Origin: Clostridiaceae bacterium
Lineage (GTDB): Bacteria; Bacillota; Clostridia; Lachnospirales; Lachnospiraceae
NCBI GenBank assembly: GCA_910575795.1
Contig: CAJTGE010000023.1
Span: 17,854 to 81,853, forward strand
Direction of reading: 5' to 3'
Length of the DNA: 64,000 nt
The notes beneath the pieces were generated by a model. That model did no database searches, was not told the origin of the DNA, and saw nothing but the letters and a program-made list of their open reading frames with translations. Of this stretch, positions 1-8,637 are shown in pieces; the first letter of the stretch is position 1, and the number at the start of each line of letters is the position of its first letter. The position numbers were made by a program, and so were the translations under genes.

Positions 1-407
1 GGGATAACTGCTCTGGGGCGAAGCCTGCCTTCGCCGAGAACCGCCTCAATCGCTTCTGTGAGCTTTTGCGGATCCATATTAAAAGTCCTTTCATCCACAT
101 CGACCAAAACCGGCGTCGCTCCCTCAAAGGATACCACCTCCGCTGTCGCGAAAAACGTGAAATCCGGGACAAAGACAGCGTCTCCGGGCCCGATATTCCA
201 CGCCATCATCGCCAGGGAAAGCGCATCCGTGCCGTTGCCGCAGGTAATACAGTGTTTGCGGCCCACATAGGACGCCAGCCGTTTTTCCAGTTCCTTTACC
301 GGAGGACCGCTGATAAAAGATGTTTCGGCAATGACGCCGGCAATCGCCGCGTCGATGGAAAGTTTTAAGGTTTCATACTGGGTTTTTAAATCGCGAAATT
401 GCATCAT
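1..407 (-). CDS. DegT/DnrJ/EryC1 sugar aminotransferase, WbpE-like (partial, cut by window edge)
   Basis: N-terminal 135 residues of a PLP-dependent nucleotide-sugar aminotransferase. The protein begins MMQFRDLKTQYETLK and continues with KHCITCGNGTDAL (cofactor-binding Gly/Ser loop) and GPGDAVFVPDFTFFATAE, the pattern of WbpE, which transaminates the C3-keto UDP-GlcNAc uronic acid. The catalytic Lys lies beyond the window. The start is one of two adjacent ATGs (405-407 or 402-404) behind a strong GGAGAGGA site. It is the most distal visible gene of the polysaccharide operon, 25 bp after wzx. With the dehydrogenase (8638-9951), Gfo/Idh/MocA oxidoreductase (7515-8603) and acetyltransferase (5363-5851) it completes a WbpA/B/E/D-like set. 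Family assignment is firm. The exact substrate is inferred from these neighbours. Confidence 0.9.
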   Translation of the reverse strand, partial: MMQFRDLKTQYETLKLSIDAAIAGVIAETSFISGPPVKELEKRLASYVGRKHCITCGNGTDALSLAMMAWNIGPGDAVFVPDFTFFATAEVVSFEGATPVLVDVDERTFNMDPQKLTEAIEAVLGEGRLRPRAVI

Positions 408-432
408 AACTCCTCTCCTTTTTGATAAACAT

Positions 433-1701
433 TTATTTCCAATATTCTTTATAAAATACAGCTAAAAGGCCCGCTGCCATAAAAAAATAAACCGCACCAC
501 TTGTAAATGCGCTCCCTTTTGCCCCATACCGGGGAATCAGCACGAAATTCATCCCGATTTGTAATATCATTCCAATTGCCGAAAATAACATATTATATCG
601 AATTTTTCCCAGAGACGCTAAAATATTCGCAGTTGTATACCGGAGCCCACAGTTAAAAAAAGAAGCGATCAGCAGCATCCTCATAATCATTACAATATCC
701 AGATATTGTTCTCCGTACAGGACGCGGATCAGCACTGGGCTTAATATGCCAATCGCCAGGCATCCTGTTCCCACAAAGCATGCCGTCATGCAATATGTGT
801 ATAAAAAATATCTCTTAATCCATGCATGGTTTGTTTCATGTCTGATAAAATATGGAGAAATAAACAGTCCAAGGGACGAGCTGATAAATGTCAGGCTTCC
901 TGGTATTGTATAAGCGACCTTATAATTTGCTATCACATCCGGCTCGCAAAAGCGGCCCAGCAGAAACGTATCGTTTAACATAAAGACAGCCCACAGCCCA
1001 TTGGTAATCATATACTGGAACGCATAAAGCGCCGCTTCCCTCTTCTTTTCCGATGGCAAAGGCACAGCGCCCGCTTCTTGATAATATCTCCGCCTTGATG
1101 CACATAAACAAATGGCAGATACTATAATGTAGGCGGCTGCCTGTCCCATAACGGCCCCATACATTCCGCCGATACCCGCTCCAAACATTTTTCCGGCAAT
1201 CGCAGTTATGGTTACAAACAGAGAAAGGGAGACATACCTCTGATTTGCAAACATAGCTCTTTCATTACACAATACACAGTCGCAAATGTATTGAAACGGT
1301 AAGCCTGCTAATAATATTGTGATCAAGCCTATATGCGGCGCATATGACGCCGGATGAGGAAATATGAGGCTTACTAAACCGACGATCAGTGTAAGGAGGA
1401 TATTCCATATCATACCGTATTTACAGGAAAATCTAAAATAACTGTATTTCTCTTCTATATTCTTTCCAAGCACAACATAGCGGAGTATTGCATTAGAGAG
1501 CCCCATTCCTGCCAAAATAAAGGCGTATCCATAAATATTCTCCATATACCCTAAAATCCCAAATTCCTCTTTGCTCAATATATGAACCAGAAATGTGGTT
1601 CCAAAAAAGGAAACCACTTTCAAAAGAAAGGTTCCTGAAAAAATATGGATCATTCCCGCTTTATATAACCGTAAAAAACGATCTTTTAGTTTCTCTTTCA
1701 T
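433..1701 (-). CDS. Wzx-type polysaccharide flippase (MOP/PST family)
   Basis: 422-residue polytopic membrane protein with about 12-14 hydrophobic segments spread over its whole length. The N-terminus has the polysaccharide transporter pattern (GTFLLKVVSFFGTTFLVHILSKEE), and a basic cytosolic loop sits near residues 205-220. Length and topology fit Wzx, which flips undecaprenyl-linked repeat units across the membrane. The ATG start overlaps the stop of the upstream polymerase gene by 4 bp, so translation is probably coupled. The base composition is AT-richer than the housekeeping genes, as is usual for cargo genes of glycan clusters. The substrate is presumably the repeat unit built by this cluster. 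Confidence 0.85.
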   Translation of the reverse strand: MKEKLKDRFLRLYKAGMIHIFSGTFLLKVVSFFGTTFLVHILSKEEFGILGYMENIYGYAFILAGMGLSNAILRYVVLGKNIEEKYSYFRFSCKYGMIWNILLTLIVGLVSLIFPHPASYAPHIGLITILLAGLPFQYICDCVLCNERAMFANQRYVSLSLFVTITAIAGKMFGAGIGGMYGAVMGQAAAYIIVSAICLCASRRRYYQEAGAVPLPSEKKREAALYAFQYMITNGLWAVFMLNDTFLLGRFCEPDVIANYKVAYTIPGSLTFISSSLGLFISPYFIRHETNHAWIKRYFLYTYCMTACFVGTGCLAIGILSPVLIRVLYGEQYLDIVMIMRMLLIASFFNCGLRYTTANILASLGKIRYNMLFSAIGMILQIGMNFVLIPRYGAKGSAFTSGAVYFFMAAGLLAVFYKEYWK

Positions 1702-3002
1702 CTCAGTTTCTCTTTCATATGAAGGGAGCGTAAGGACAGCCTCCTTCTATAACTTCCACTATTAGCCGTTCTTTCTGAATAAAACAGCAGTAAGGGAATA
1801 AATAACAGCCAAGGAACGACAGTCAGCAGATACCCGTCTGAAAGTATAAAGATATTAAATATACTGATCCCAATAGCCGCCTGATAGGATGACTTTAACT
1901 GCAGGTTATCAATTAATAAAAGAAGAACTGCAAAAATAAAAAAGACGAGAGCCATTCCCCAAACTCCAAAACGCATATAACCTTCAACCATGAATCCTGT
2001 GTTACTGTTCATCTTCGGGCGATTGTAATATACCTCTGAAATAATATATCCGATTCCTTCGGGATATGGATTATTGATTTGTATCATCCATCTCGGCAGT
2101 TCTCCCGCCATGCCCATTTTAGGATTTTTACTAAAAAAATCGAAATATTTAAACTTATTATTTGCAGAAACAAACATAACCCGTCTGATAAAAAATGAAT
2201 AAATTTTATTAATCAGTCCATGGCAGTTATAAAATAACACAATCAATGATGTTCCCAGTGAAAACGATAAAAAGAATTCATAATAAAATTCCTTTCTCGC
2301 GCTCCAAAGCGTGGCAGTAACAATTAAGGGAAGCATAAATACATAACTCTTCATCCCGGTATACAAATAAATACATACTGTCAATGATGCATAAAAGACA
2401 ATGTATATGTATTTTTTCTTACAGAGCGCATTCGTCAACAGAAATGGGATCATAACAAAAATTGCATATCGCAGTATATAAAGAGCATATTTTGATATTT
2501 TGAATATACCGCTGCCTCTCAATTCATAAACATTATCAAAGTTTAATGCCAGTGTCGTCGGCCATCCATTCCTCCTGTACAGATTTATGCAAAGGCTTAT
2601 AACAACAATGACACATATAAGGATTATGAGTTTATTTGCACTTTTTTTCGTTGTCTGTATCACGAATTTTTTGCAATTTACAACGATAGCAACTGCCGAA
2701 AATGATGCGATAAGAATGTTATAAAAAATATGATTCTCATTTGCCATTCCGTAGAGCACAGTGATAGGTATAATTTCCAGGAGAAATTTAAAATACAGAA
2801 AGCAGGTTGACGCGTAGTTTTTCTTATGTGGAATACATAAAAATATAATGATGCAGCCTACCCAGCCATTAATATATTTTAAAGCATTAAAATCAAACTG
2901 ATATATAGCAGTATCGACCGACGTGATTTTCCAGTACGCAAAATCCAAAGCAAGCTTGTATAAAACAAAGCCGAAAAATAAAACGCCTCTTTTATGTAAC
3001 AT
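1698..3002 (-). CDS. Wzy-like O-antigen/capsule polymerase
   Basis: 434-residue integral membrane protein with about 10-12 hydrophobic segments and a large extracytoplasmic loop around residues 265-340 (GMAGELPRWMIQINNPYPEGIG), the usual layout of Wzy polymerases. Sequence conservation in this family is weak, so the call rests on topology, length and position between a glycosyltransferase and Wzx. It would polymerise lipid-linked repeat units on the outer face of the membrane. Low GC content and many AAA/TTT-rich codons set it apart from the flanking genome and suggest horizontal origin. It overlaps both neighbours by a few bases. Confidence 0.75.
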   Translation of the reverse strand: MLHKRGVLFFGFVLYKLALDFAYWKITSVDTAIYQFDFNALKYINGWVGCIIIFLCIPHKKNYASTCFLYFKFLLEIIPITVLYGMANENHIFYNILIASFSAVAIVVNCKKFVIQTTKKSANKLIILICVIVVISLCINLYRRNGWPTTLALNFDNVYELRGSGIFKISKYALYILRYAIFVMIPFLLTNALCKKKYIYIVFYASLTVCIYLYTGMKSYVFMLPLIVTATLWSARKEFYYEFFLSFSLGTSLIVLFYNCHGLINKIYSFFIRRVMFVSANNKFKYFDFFSKNPKMGMAGELPRWMIQINNPYPEGIGYIISEVYYNRPKMNSNTGFMVEGYMRFGVWGMALVFFIFAVLLLLIDNLQLKSSYQAAIGISIFNIFILSDGYLLTVVPWLLFIPLLLFYSERTANSGSYRRRLSLRSLHMKEKLR

Positions 3003-4140
3003 TTTCGCTCTCCCTTATGCCTTTTATCAGAGAATAATACCTCTTGTTTTGCAGGCTCCTGGTATACTGGCCTCCCTGAAAATCATTTGTTTCCGGATTT
3101 CGGATTGCCTCCTCCAGTTCTTTGCGCGTCGTACAGATATTACGGTTTATAAAGTCAGCTAATTCCGTATGCTTTTTCCCTACATAAATAACCGGCCTGT
3201 CTGCCTGAATATAATCAAACACTTTGGTTCCCAGGCCCTGATTGCGGATATTGATGATGATATTCATATCCATTTTCTGTAATGTCAGCAAACACAATTC
3301 ACTGGGCAGATACCCCAGATATTCGTATATCTCTCTGCCATACTGATTAGCTTTTAAGATTCCAGTAAGCCTACTGTCCTCTTTTCCCATATGAAACAGC
3401 TTTACTTTTTTATGGCTCGTGTTTATATGAGTGATCGTTTCAAGGAGCAGTTTCGTATAGATTACAGAATACTGGCATAATGTGCCGCAGATTCCTATCC
3501 TGATACCATCAAATCCATCTACCTTCTCCTTAAGTCCCTGATCCTGCCAGACAGGCTGGCTCATTCTCTGATCATCATAGCCATTATAGATGATTTGAAA
3601 TTTATCTATATATGTTCCATAAAAGGAATGATATCGTTCTTTCATATTTTTTGACACTACAACAATCCTACTTGCCCCCTTAAAGCACCTTTTTTGCAAA
3701 TAATATTTCAATGGATAAATCATATTTTGCAGGATACAGGTCAGAATGGATTCTTCATTATTTTTCAGCCAGAAATCTCTTATATCAACGATATAGGGGA
3801 TTTGATTCTGTTTCTTTATTTCATATGCTATCTTCATAGCATAGTAAGGAGCGCATGTATATAGAATCACATCAACCGGATTATCCCTGCAATGAGCCAA
3901 TATGACGTCCTTATATATATTGCAGGACTGATAAAACTGCTCCGGATCCGCAACCTGAATCTCTGTAACCTTTCCCAGGTTCTGATACGGGATTTTTTCT
4001 GAAAAAACACGGTTCCGGGCACTGCGTATTACTGTTACATGCTCCCCCTTCCCCAGCAAAAAATCCGCCAAGGTCGTCATTCTGAAGATGCCCACATCCT
4101 GATCCGGAAAAAAGGTGGGTGCTACAATTAAAAGATTCAT
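2992..4140 (-). CDS. Glycosyltransferase, GT-B fold
   Basis: About 382 residues from the ATG that begins MNLLIVAPTFFPDQDVGIFRM. An in-frame start seven codons upstream lacks a ribosome site, while GGGGACAGG sits before this ATG. The N-terminal half has a GT-B Rossmann pattern (VDVILYTCAPYYAMKIAYEI, PYIVDIRDFW) and the C-terminal half the donor-binding side (GIRIGICGTLCQYS, FDYIQADRPVIYVGKK). It probably adds one sugar of the repeat unit at the cytosolic membrane face. Donor and linkage cannot be read from the sequence. AT-rich like its neighbours. Confidence 0.85.
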   Translation of the reverse strand: MNLLIVAPTFFPDQDVGIFRMTTLADFLLGKGEHVTVIRSARNRVFSEKIPYQNLGKVTEIQVADPEQFYQSCNIYKDVILAHCRDNPVDVILYTCAPYYAMKIAYEIKKQNQIPYIVDIRDFWLKNNEESILTCILQNMIYPLKYYLQKRCFKGASRIVVVSKNMKERYHSFYGTYIDKFQIIYNGYDDQRMSQPVWQDQGLKEKVDGFDGIRIGICGTLCQYSVIYTKLLLETITHINTSHKKVKLFHMGKEDSRLTGILKANQYGREIYEYLGYLPSELCLLTLQKMDMNIIINIRNQGLGTKVFDYIQADRPVIYVGKKHTELADFINRNICTTRKELEEAIRNPETNDFQGGQYTRSLQNKRYYSLIKGIRESENVT

Positions 4141-4161
4141 ATTCCTGTCCCCGCCATACAC

Positions 4162-5310
4162 TTAATAAATCCTTTCCAATAATTGCTCTGCAATCCGATC
4201 CCATGAATACTTTTTATGAATATGTTCAGATAACTGCTCTCCCATTTCTCTCAGATTCTCCCGGTCCAGTGAATGGATGGCCGTACACAGCGCATTGCGA
4301 AGAGACTCTTTATCCGGATCACAGATAATACTGTCTGTCCCATTTTCCAGATATTCGCTCATAGCCCCGACATTTGTCGTAATTATGGTTTTTTTGAAGC
4401 AGGCGGCCGTAAAAATCACTGCGCTCATGCTGGCATGCCTGTATGGCATAACCATTACATCACAGGCGTCCGCCAGAAAATTAAACAGGTTCGTATTAAC
4501 AAAGCCCTCAAATCTTATTATGTTATCACACTGATCAATCTCTTTCTTTTTTTTGTCATATTCTTTATAGGATGACGTTTGTTCTCCGGTTATAATTAAC
4601 AGAGCGTCCTGATCTGTAAAATAGGTCAGCCAGACATCGATCAGCATATCCAGACCTTTATTGTAAAATATATTTCCGCTGAACAAAAAAATATGGTTAA
4701 ATTGCCGAATCCTCTCACATATCGCGCTGTCAATTTCTGAGCTTTTATATCGGGTGGACAGGTTGAAATACTCTCCGTGATACTGTATCCATACCCTGTT
4801 CGATAATTGTGGATAATAGGTTTCAAATTCCTTTTTTATCGCTTCTCCATGCACTAATATCTTGTCTATACAGGAATATATTTTCATTAATACCCTGTAC
4901 TGTTTTTCTCCGTCTATATGCGGCAGAACATTATGAGCAGTATACACAAGTAGTTTTGTATGCCTTTTCAAATATCTGATAAAAATCACATCCAATGGAT
5001 AACACAATAACCATTGGATATGTATAACTTCATAACGGTTTCGTTTCACGTTATCAAAAATTTCGATATAACCTCTGATATATTCCAACAGACGTATTAT
5101 GCTTCGGGATACGCTTCTTTTCATCGTATTAGAATGTCTGAAAAAACAATTCACTAATTTAATATTTCTGTCCATCATTTCATAATCAACGGCTGCGGCT
5201 AAGGTCAATTCGCATTTTGAGGACAGACTGTTTACTAATCCATTGTTATAAGACGAACCGGACACCCACCTGCCATTCGCCGCCGGATCAATTAATAATA
5301 CTTTCTTCAT
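4162..5310 (-). CDS. Glycosyltransferase family 4-like
   Basis: 382 residues. The N-terminal acceptor domain begins MKKVLLIDPAANGRWVSGS and contains YTAHNVLPH. The C-terminal nucleotide-sugar domain contains IFLFSGNIFYNKGLDMLIDVW, then VMPYRHASMSAVIFTAACF and TTNVGAMSEYL, which match the GT4 donor site (the usual E-x7-E is replaced by a less typical sequence). It lies in the polysaccharide operon between the acetyltransferase and another glycosyltransferase and probably extends the lipid-linked oligosaccharide. Donor and acceptor are unknown. Confidence 0.87.
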   Translation of the reverse strand: MKKVLLIDPAANGRWVSGSSYNNGLVNSLSSKCELTLAAAVDYEMMDRNIKLVNCFFRHSNTMKRSVSRSIIRLLEYIRGYIEIFDNVKRNRYEVIHIQWLLCYPLDVIFIRYLKRHTKLLVYTAHNVLPHIDGEKQYRVLMKIYSCIDKILVHGEAIKKEFETYYPQLSNRVWIQYHGEYFNLSTRYKSSEIDSAICERIRQFNHIFLFSGNIFYNKGLDMLIDVWLTYFTDQDALLIITGEQTSSYKEYDKKKKEIDQCDNIIRFEGFVNTNLFNFLADACDVMVMPYRHASMSAVIFTAACFKKTIITTNVGAMSEYLENGTDSIICDPDKESLRNALCTAIHSLDRENLREMGEQLSEHIHKKYSWDRIAEQLLERIY

Positions 5311-5362
5311 AAGGGTTGCTTCACTCCTGTAATTCCCAAATCTGTTTGAGCTGAATATTTGT

Positions 5363-5851
5363 TCAGCTCTTTTCCAGCCTGCGCCGCATGACAGCCGCCG
5401 GCACTCCTCCCACTAACGTGTATGCCTCTACATCTTTTGTCACAACGGCTCCGGCAGCCACCATCGCATATTCCCCGATTGTGACTCCGCAGATAATGGT
5501 CGCATTCGCTCCGATCGTGGCACCGCGTTTTACCAGCGTTGTTTGATATCTTTCCCGCCCTTTCGGGAATTCTGCTCTCGGCGTTAAATCATTTGTAAAC
5601 ACACAGGAGGGGCCGCAAAACACGCCGTCTTCCAACTCCACGCCTTCATAAACCGATACGTTATTCTGAATTTTAACGTTATTTCCAATTTTTACATCAT
5701 TTGATATATTTACATTCTGACCAAGAGTACAATTTGCTCCAATCCGGGCGCCCTTTTGAATATGGCAAAAATGCCATATCTTTGTCCCCTGACCAATTGT
5801 TACATCATCATCAATGTAACTGCTTTCATGTACAAAATAAGTCTGTCCCAC
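5363..5851 (-). CDS. Hexapeptide-repeat sugar N-acetyltransferase, WbpD/WlbB-like
   Basis: 162-residue left-handed beta-helix acyltransferase with hexapeptide repeats over most of its length ([33 protein letters not shown] is the core, residues about 37-70). The [13 protein letters not shown] loop and the C-terminal [10 protein letters not shown] match WbpD/WlbB enzymes, which acetylate the 3-amino group of UDP-GlcNAc3NA using acetyl-CoA. The partner dehydrogenase, oxidoreductase and aminotransferase are in the same operon, which supports that substrate. It lies 3 bp downstream of the LpxD-like gene. Confidence 0.85.
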   Translation of the reverse strand: MGQTYFVHESSYIDDDVTIGQGTKIWHFCHIQKGARIGANCTLGQNVNISNDVKIGNNVKIQNNVSVYEGVELEDGVFCGPSCVFTNDLTPRAEFPKGRERYQTTLVKRGATIGANATIICGVTIGEYAMVAAGAVVTKDVEAYTLVGGVPAAVMRRRLEKS

Positions 5852-5854
5852 TTT

Positions 5855-6775
5855 TTACAGCCTCCCGTCATTCTCGCGGAGGATCCTTGCCGGAATCCCG
5901 GCTGCTATCACTCCGGCCCTGATATCTTCTGTTACTACCGCCCCCATACCCATGACACTGTTTTCTCCCACTGTAACCTGATTTTTTATAATCGCTCCGG
6001 GAGCTACATAGCCTCTTTCCCCGATCCTGCTACTCCCGCCCAACAGGGAACATGCAATAATCAGGCTGTTTTTTCCGATCTGTACATTATGAGCGATATG
6101 ACAGAGATTGTCGATTTTTACCCCGTCCTCAATCCTTGTATCATCCAGCGTCCCCCTGTCAATACAGGTATTCGATCCGATCTCCACATGTTTCCCAATC
6201 CATACGCCTCCAAAATGCGGAACCTTTCTGTATTGATCCTGTTCCATATAATAGCCAAACCCATCTGTTCCGATAATTGTGCCGGAGTGGATGATACTTT
6301 TGTATCCAATCACAGCCGGCCCTTCTATCTGCACATGATTTCCTATCTTAACTTCAGAAGCAATCTCCACATCTTTTCCAATATAACACCCATGTCCGAT
6401 GGAAACCCTGTCTCCGATGCATTTGGTCAGTATAACGGAATCTGCGCAGATTTCCGGTTCCTTTTGCTCTTGAAAAAAATGCTGTAAAATTGAAAAAAAG
6501 ATTTTTTTAGGTTCTTTACAGGAAAGAACGTTTTGTATATGTTTTCGTTTCCGGCCTGTGGTTCCAATGTCCTGCGGTCCTACAATTAAAATATTCTCTG
6601 ACAGCTTCTCCGGTATTTCATCCAGCCGTGTTTCATTTTTTGCCCAGGTAATACAGCCGCTTTTTACATGATTCAGCGAGCAAAACCCGTCTATCCGGAA
6701 GGCAAGATCCCCATTCCATTCATACAGATACTGCTCGGAATCCAAAAAACGGAGTATCTCTTCTGCCTGTATCAT
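5855..6775 (-). CDS. LpxD-like sugar N-acyltransferase
   Basis: 306 residues. A small N-terminal domain (1-100) is followed by a left-handed beta helix (110-290). The segment GTDGFGY, then a VPHFGG turn and SNTCIDRGTLDDTRIEDG, reproduces the LpxD signature, including the HIAHNVQIG strand with the catalytic-type His. LpxD normally puts a 3-hydroxyacyl chain on UDP-acyl-glucosamine for lipid A, but this is a Gram-positive-type genome with no other lipid A genes in view. It more likely acylates an amino sugar of the repeat unit. ATGA overlap with the upstream deacetylase gene. Confidence 0.85.
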   Translation of the reverse strand: MIQAEEILRFLDSEQYLYEWNGDLAFRIDGFCSLNHVKSGCITWAKNETRLDEIPEKLSENILIVGPQDIGTTGRKRKHIQNVLSCKEPKKIFFSILQHFFQEQKEPEICADSVILTKCIGDRVSIGHGCYIGKDVEIASEVKIGNHVQIEGPAVIGYKSIIHSGTIIGTDGFGYYMEQDQYRKVPHFGGVWIGKHVEIGSNTCIDRGTLDDTRIEDGVKIDNLCHIAHNVQIGKNSLIIACSLLGGSSRIGERGYVAPGAIIKNQVTVGENSVMGMGAVVTEDIRAGVIAAGIPARILRENDGRL

Positions 6776-7518
6776 ATAAAGTCCTCCAATGAAATAACTT
6801 CTTGCAGATTGGTGAAATTATCTTTAACCAGAGCATAACGCTCAGGTATGGCAGCATAAATATATGCTTGTAATACATCACGCAGGTTTTTCTCACTATG
6901 GGCATACCATATCGGATGAGTTAAAATATGCAATTTCTGTTCTTTTCCCTCTGCGATTATCCTCTCTGCATCTTCCCTCCATCTCATACGAGAATCCGAC
7001 ATGTATTTAAATTCCTTGAAAAATTTCTTAGAATAGCTGTTCACAATCCCTTCAAAATGAATATTTTCTTCCAGAAACCGTTTCGATGGCCTGTGCATGG
7101 AAACACATCTGACCCTCTTTCCGATCATATCGGATAAAAGGGCAGACTCATGGATTACACATTCCAGAAGACGCCCGCTATCAAAATCTTCCTCATCCAT
7201 ATACCGCTTTTCATCAAAATGCAGTCCAATCTCATGTCCGGCTCTGACGATCCGTTTCAGGTTTTCAGCGCATTCTTTTGAGTATGGATTATACAGTCCT
7301 GATGAAATTAAAATAAAGTAGGTTGCTTTTACCGGGCCACCCTCCAAATCCGCCTCAAATTCTGCAAAATCAACCGCCGCTCCAAGATCCATATCCACAT
7401 CATGCCTTAAGATACAGCATTTCTTTGCGTTATGGAATGAGTGATAATCCATCATCTCATACCCTGCTTCACGTATCGTCCGAATAAGCCGTGCGTATGC
7501 TTCATATGTAAATTTCAT
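6772..7518 (-). CDS. Polysaccharide deacetylase-like (NodB superfamily) protein
   Basis: 248 residues from the ATG of MKFTYEAYARLIRTI. This start overlaps the oxidoreductase stop by ATGA, so translation is coupled. The RHDVDMD motif (about residues 34-40) supplies the metal-binding Asp/His of the NodB-like fold, GHEIGLHFDE the second conserved block, and HILTHPIWY a late His motif. This branch is common in sugar clusters and probably removes an acetyl group from a nucleotide- or lipid-linked amino sugar. The product would be a free amine for the LpxD-like enzyme encoded next. That pairing is inferred. Confidence 0.8.
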   Translation of the reverse strand: MKFTYEAYARLIRTIREAGYEMMDYHSFHNAKKCCILRHDVDMDLGAAVDFAEFEADLEGGPVKATYFILISSGLYNPYSKECAENLKRIVRAGHEIGLHFDEKRYMDEEDFDSGRLLECVIHESALLSDMIGKRVRCVSMHRPSKRFLEENIHFEGIVNSYSKKFFKEFKYMSDSRMRWREDAERIIAEGKEQKLHILTHPIWYAHSEKNLRDVLQAYIYAAIPERYALVKDNFTNLQEVISLEDFI

Positions 7519-8603
7519 CTGCAGTTCCCCCTGAATTCGCCTTTCATATCCCCACACGCAAAGTCCGTCAGAGGGAGCCTCACCGCCCTGCCTTCCTTCT
7601 GGCTCTTATAGACAGCCAGCACCAGCTCCAGCGCATCGCGTCCCGCGCGGGCGTCCACATAGGGGGCCCGATCGGTCCGGATAGCGTCCGCCATATCCGC
7701 AAACAAGCTGGTATGCCCGTTGCCATATACATTTGCAGCCGCTTCACGGAATCCCTTTTTCGCCTGATCCGCATCTGTTTCGTCGTCAAATTCCCACACA
7801 TCTATCGAATTCGTGGATGTTCCGCCGATTTTTACAGTTCCTTTCTCGCCAAAAACGTAAAGCGTCTCTTCCAGATTTCTGGGGTAAACGTTTGTCGTAC
7901 CTTCGATGGTGGCAATCGCGCCGTTTTTGAAACGGATCACCGCCATTCCCACATCCTCGGCCTCCAGATAGGGGTGGAACTGCCGTCTTGTCTGGCCGTA
8001 CACCTCCTCTATCTCCCCGCCGAATGTCCAGCGCAGCAGGTCAATGCCATGAATGCACTGATTCATCAGCGCGCCGCCGTCCAGGTCCCATGTCCCTCTC
8101 CAGGGGGCCTGCTGATAATACGCCCGGTTCCGGTTCCAGCGCACGTGGACCGAGCCGTGCGACAGACGGCCAAACCGCCCCTCCTCCAGAGCCCTGCGCA
8201 TGGACTGGACGGCAAGATTAAAGCGGTTCTGGTGGCAGGCGCACACCTTTACTCCCTGTTCCTGCGAACAGCGGATGATGGCATCCGCGTCCGCCATGCT
8301 CATGGCCATGGGTTTTTCGATGATTACATGGATTCCATGGCGGATGCAGTATAATGCGATCTCTGCATGGCTTCCGCTTTCGGTTGCAATGCTGACAAGC
8401 GTTGGCTTAATGTCATGTACCAGCGTTTTATAATCCGTAAACCGCCTGATCTGTCCGTCCGCCTGAAGGCCATGCGCCTCAAGAAGCGTCCCCATCCGCT
8501 CCGGCAAAAGATCACAGACAGCCGTTATTTCCAGATGATTGTTTACGGCTGCTTTTATATGGTTCGTTGAAATTCTCCCGCAGCCGATCAGTGCGTATCT
8601 CAT
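7515..8603 (-). CDS. Gfo/Idh/MocA-family NAD(P)-dependent sugar oxidoreductase, WbpB-like
   Basis: 362 residues from the ATG of MRYALIGCGRIS, with GGAGG 9 bases upstream. Domain order is typical: Rossmann NAD-binding fold (ALIGCGRISTNHIKAA, residues 3-18), the family motif EKPMAMSMADAD (about 97), and a C-terminal beta-sheet domain with the conserved H of QCIHGIDLLRW. WbpB-type members oxidise C3 of UDP-GlcNAcA to the 3-keto sugar, the substrate of a WbpE aminotransferase, and all the partners are encoded here. Other Gfo/Idh/MocA reactions remain possible, but the gene set argues for this role. Confidence 0.87.
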   Translation of the reverse strand: MRYALIGCGRISTNHIKAAVNNHLEITAVCDLLPERMGTLLEAHGLQADGQIRRFTDYKTLVHDIKPTLVSIATESGSHAEIALYCIRHGIHVIIEKPMAMSMADADAIIRCSQEQGVKVCACHQNRFNLAVQSMRRALEEGRFGRLSHGSVHVRWNRNRAYYQQAPWRGTWDLDGGALMNQCIHGIDLLRWTFGGEIEEVYGQTRRQFHPYLEAEDVGMAVIRFKNGAIATIEGTTNVYPRNLEETLYVFGEKGTVKIGGTSTNSIDVWEFDDETDADQAKKGFREAAANVYGNGHTSLFADMADAIRTDRAPYVDARAGRDALELVLAVYKSQKEGRAVRLPLTDFACGDMKGEFRGNCR

Positions 8604-8637
8604 TCTCTTTGTTCCTCCATTTTGCCTGGAATCCCTG

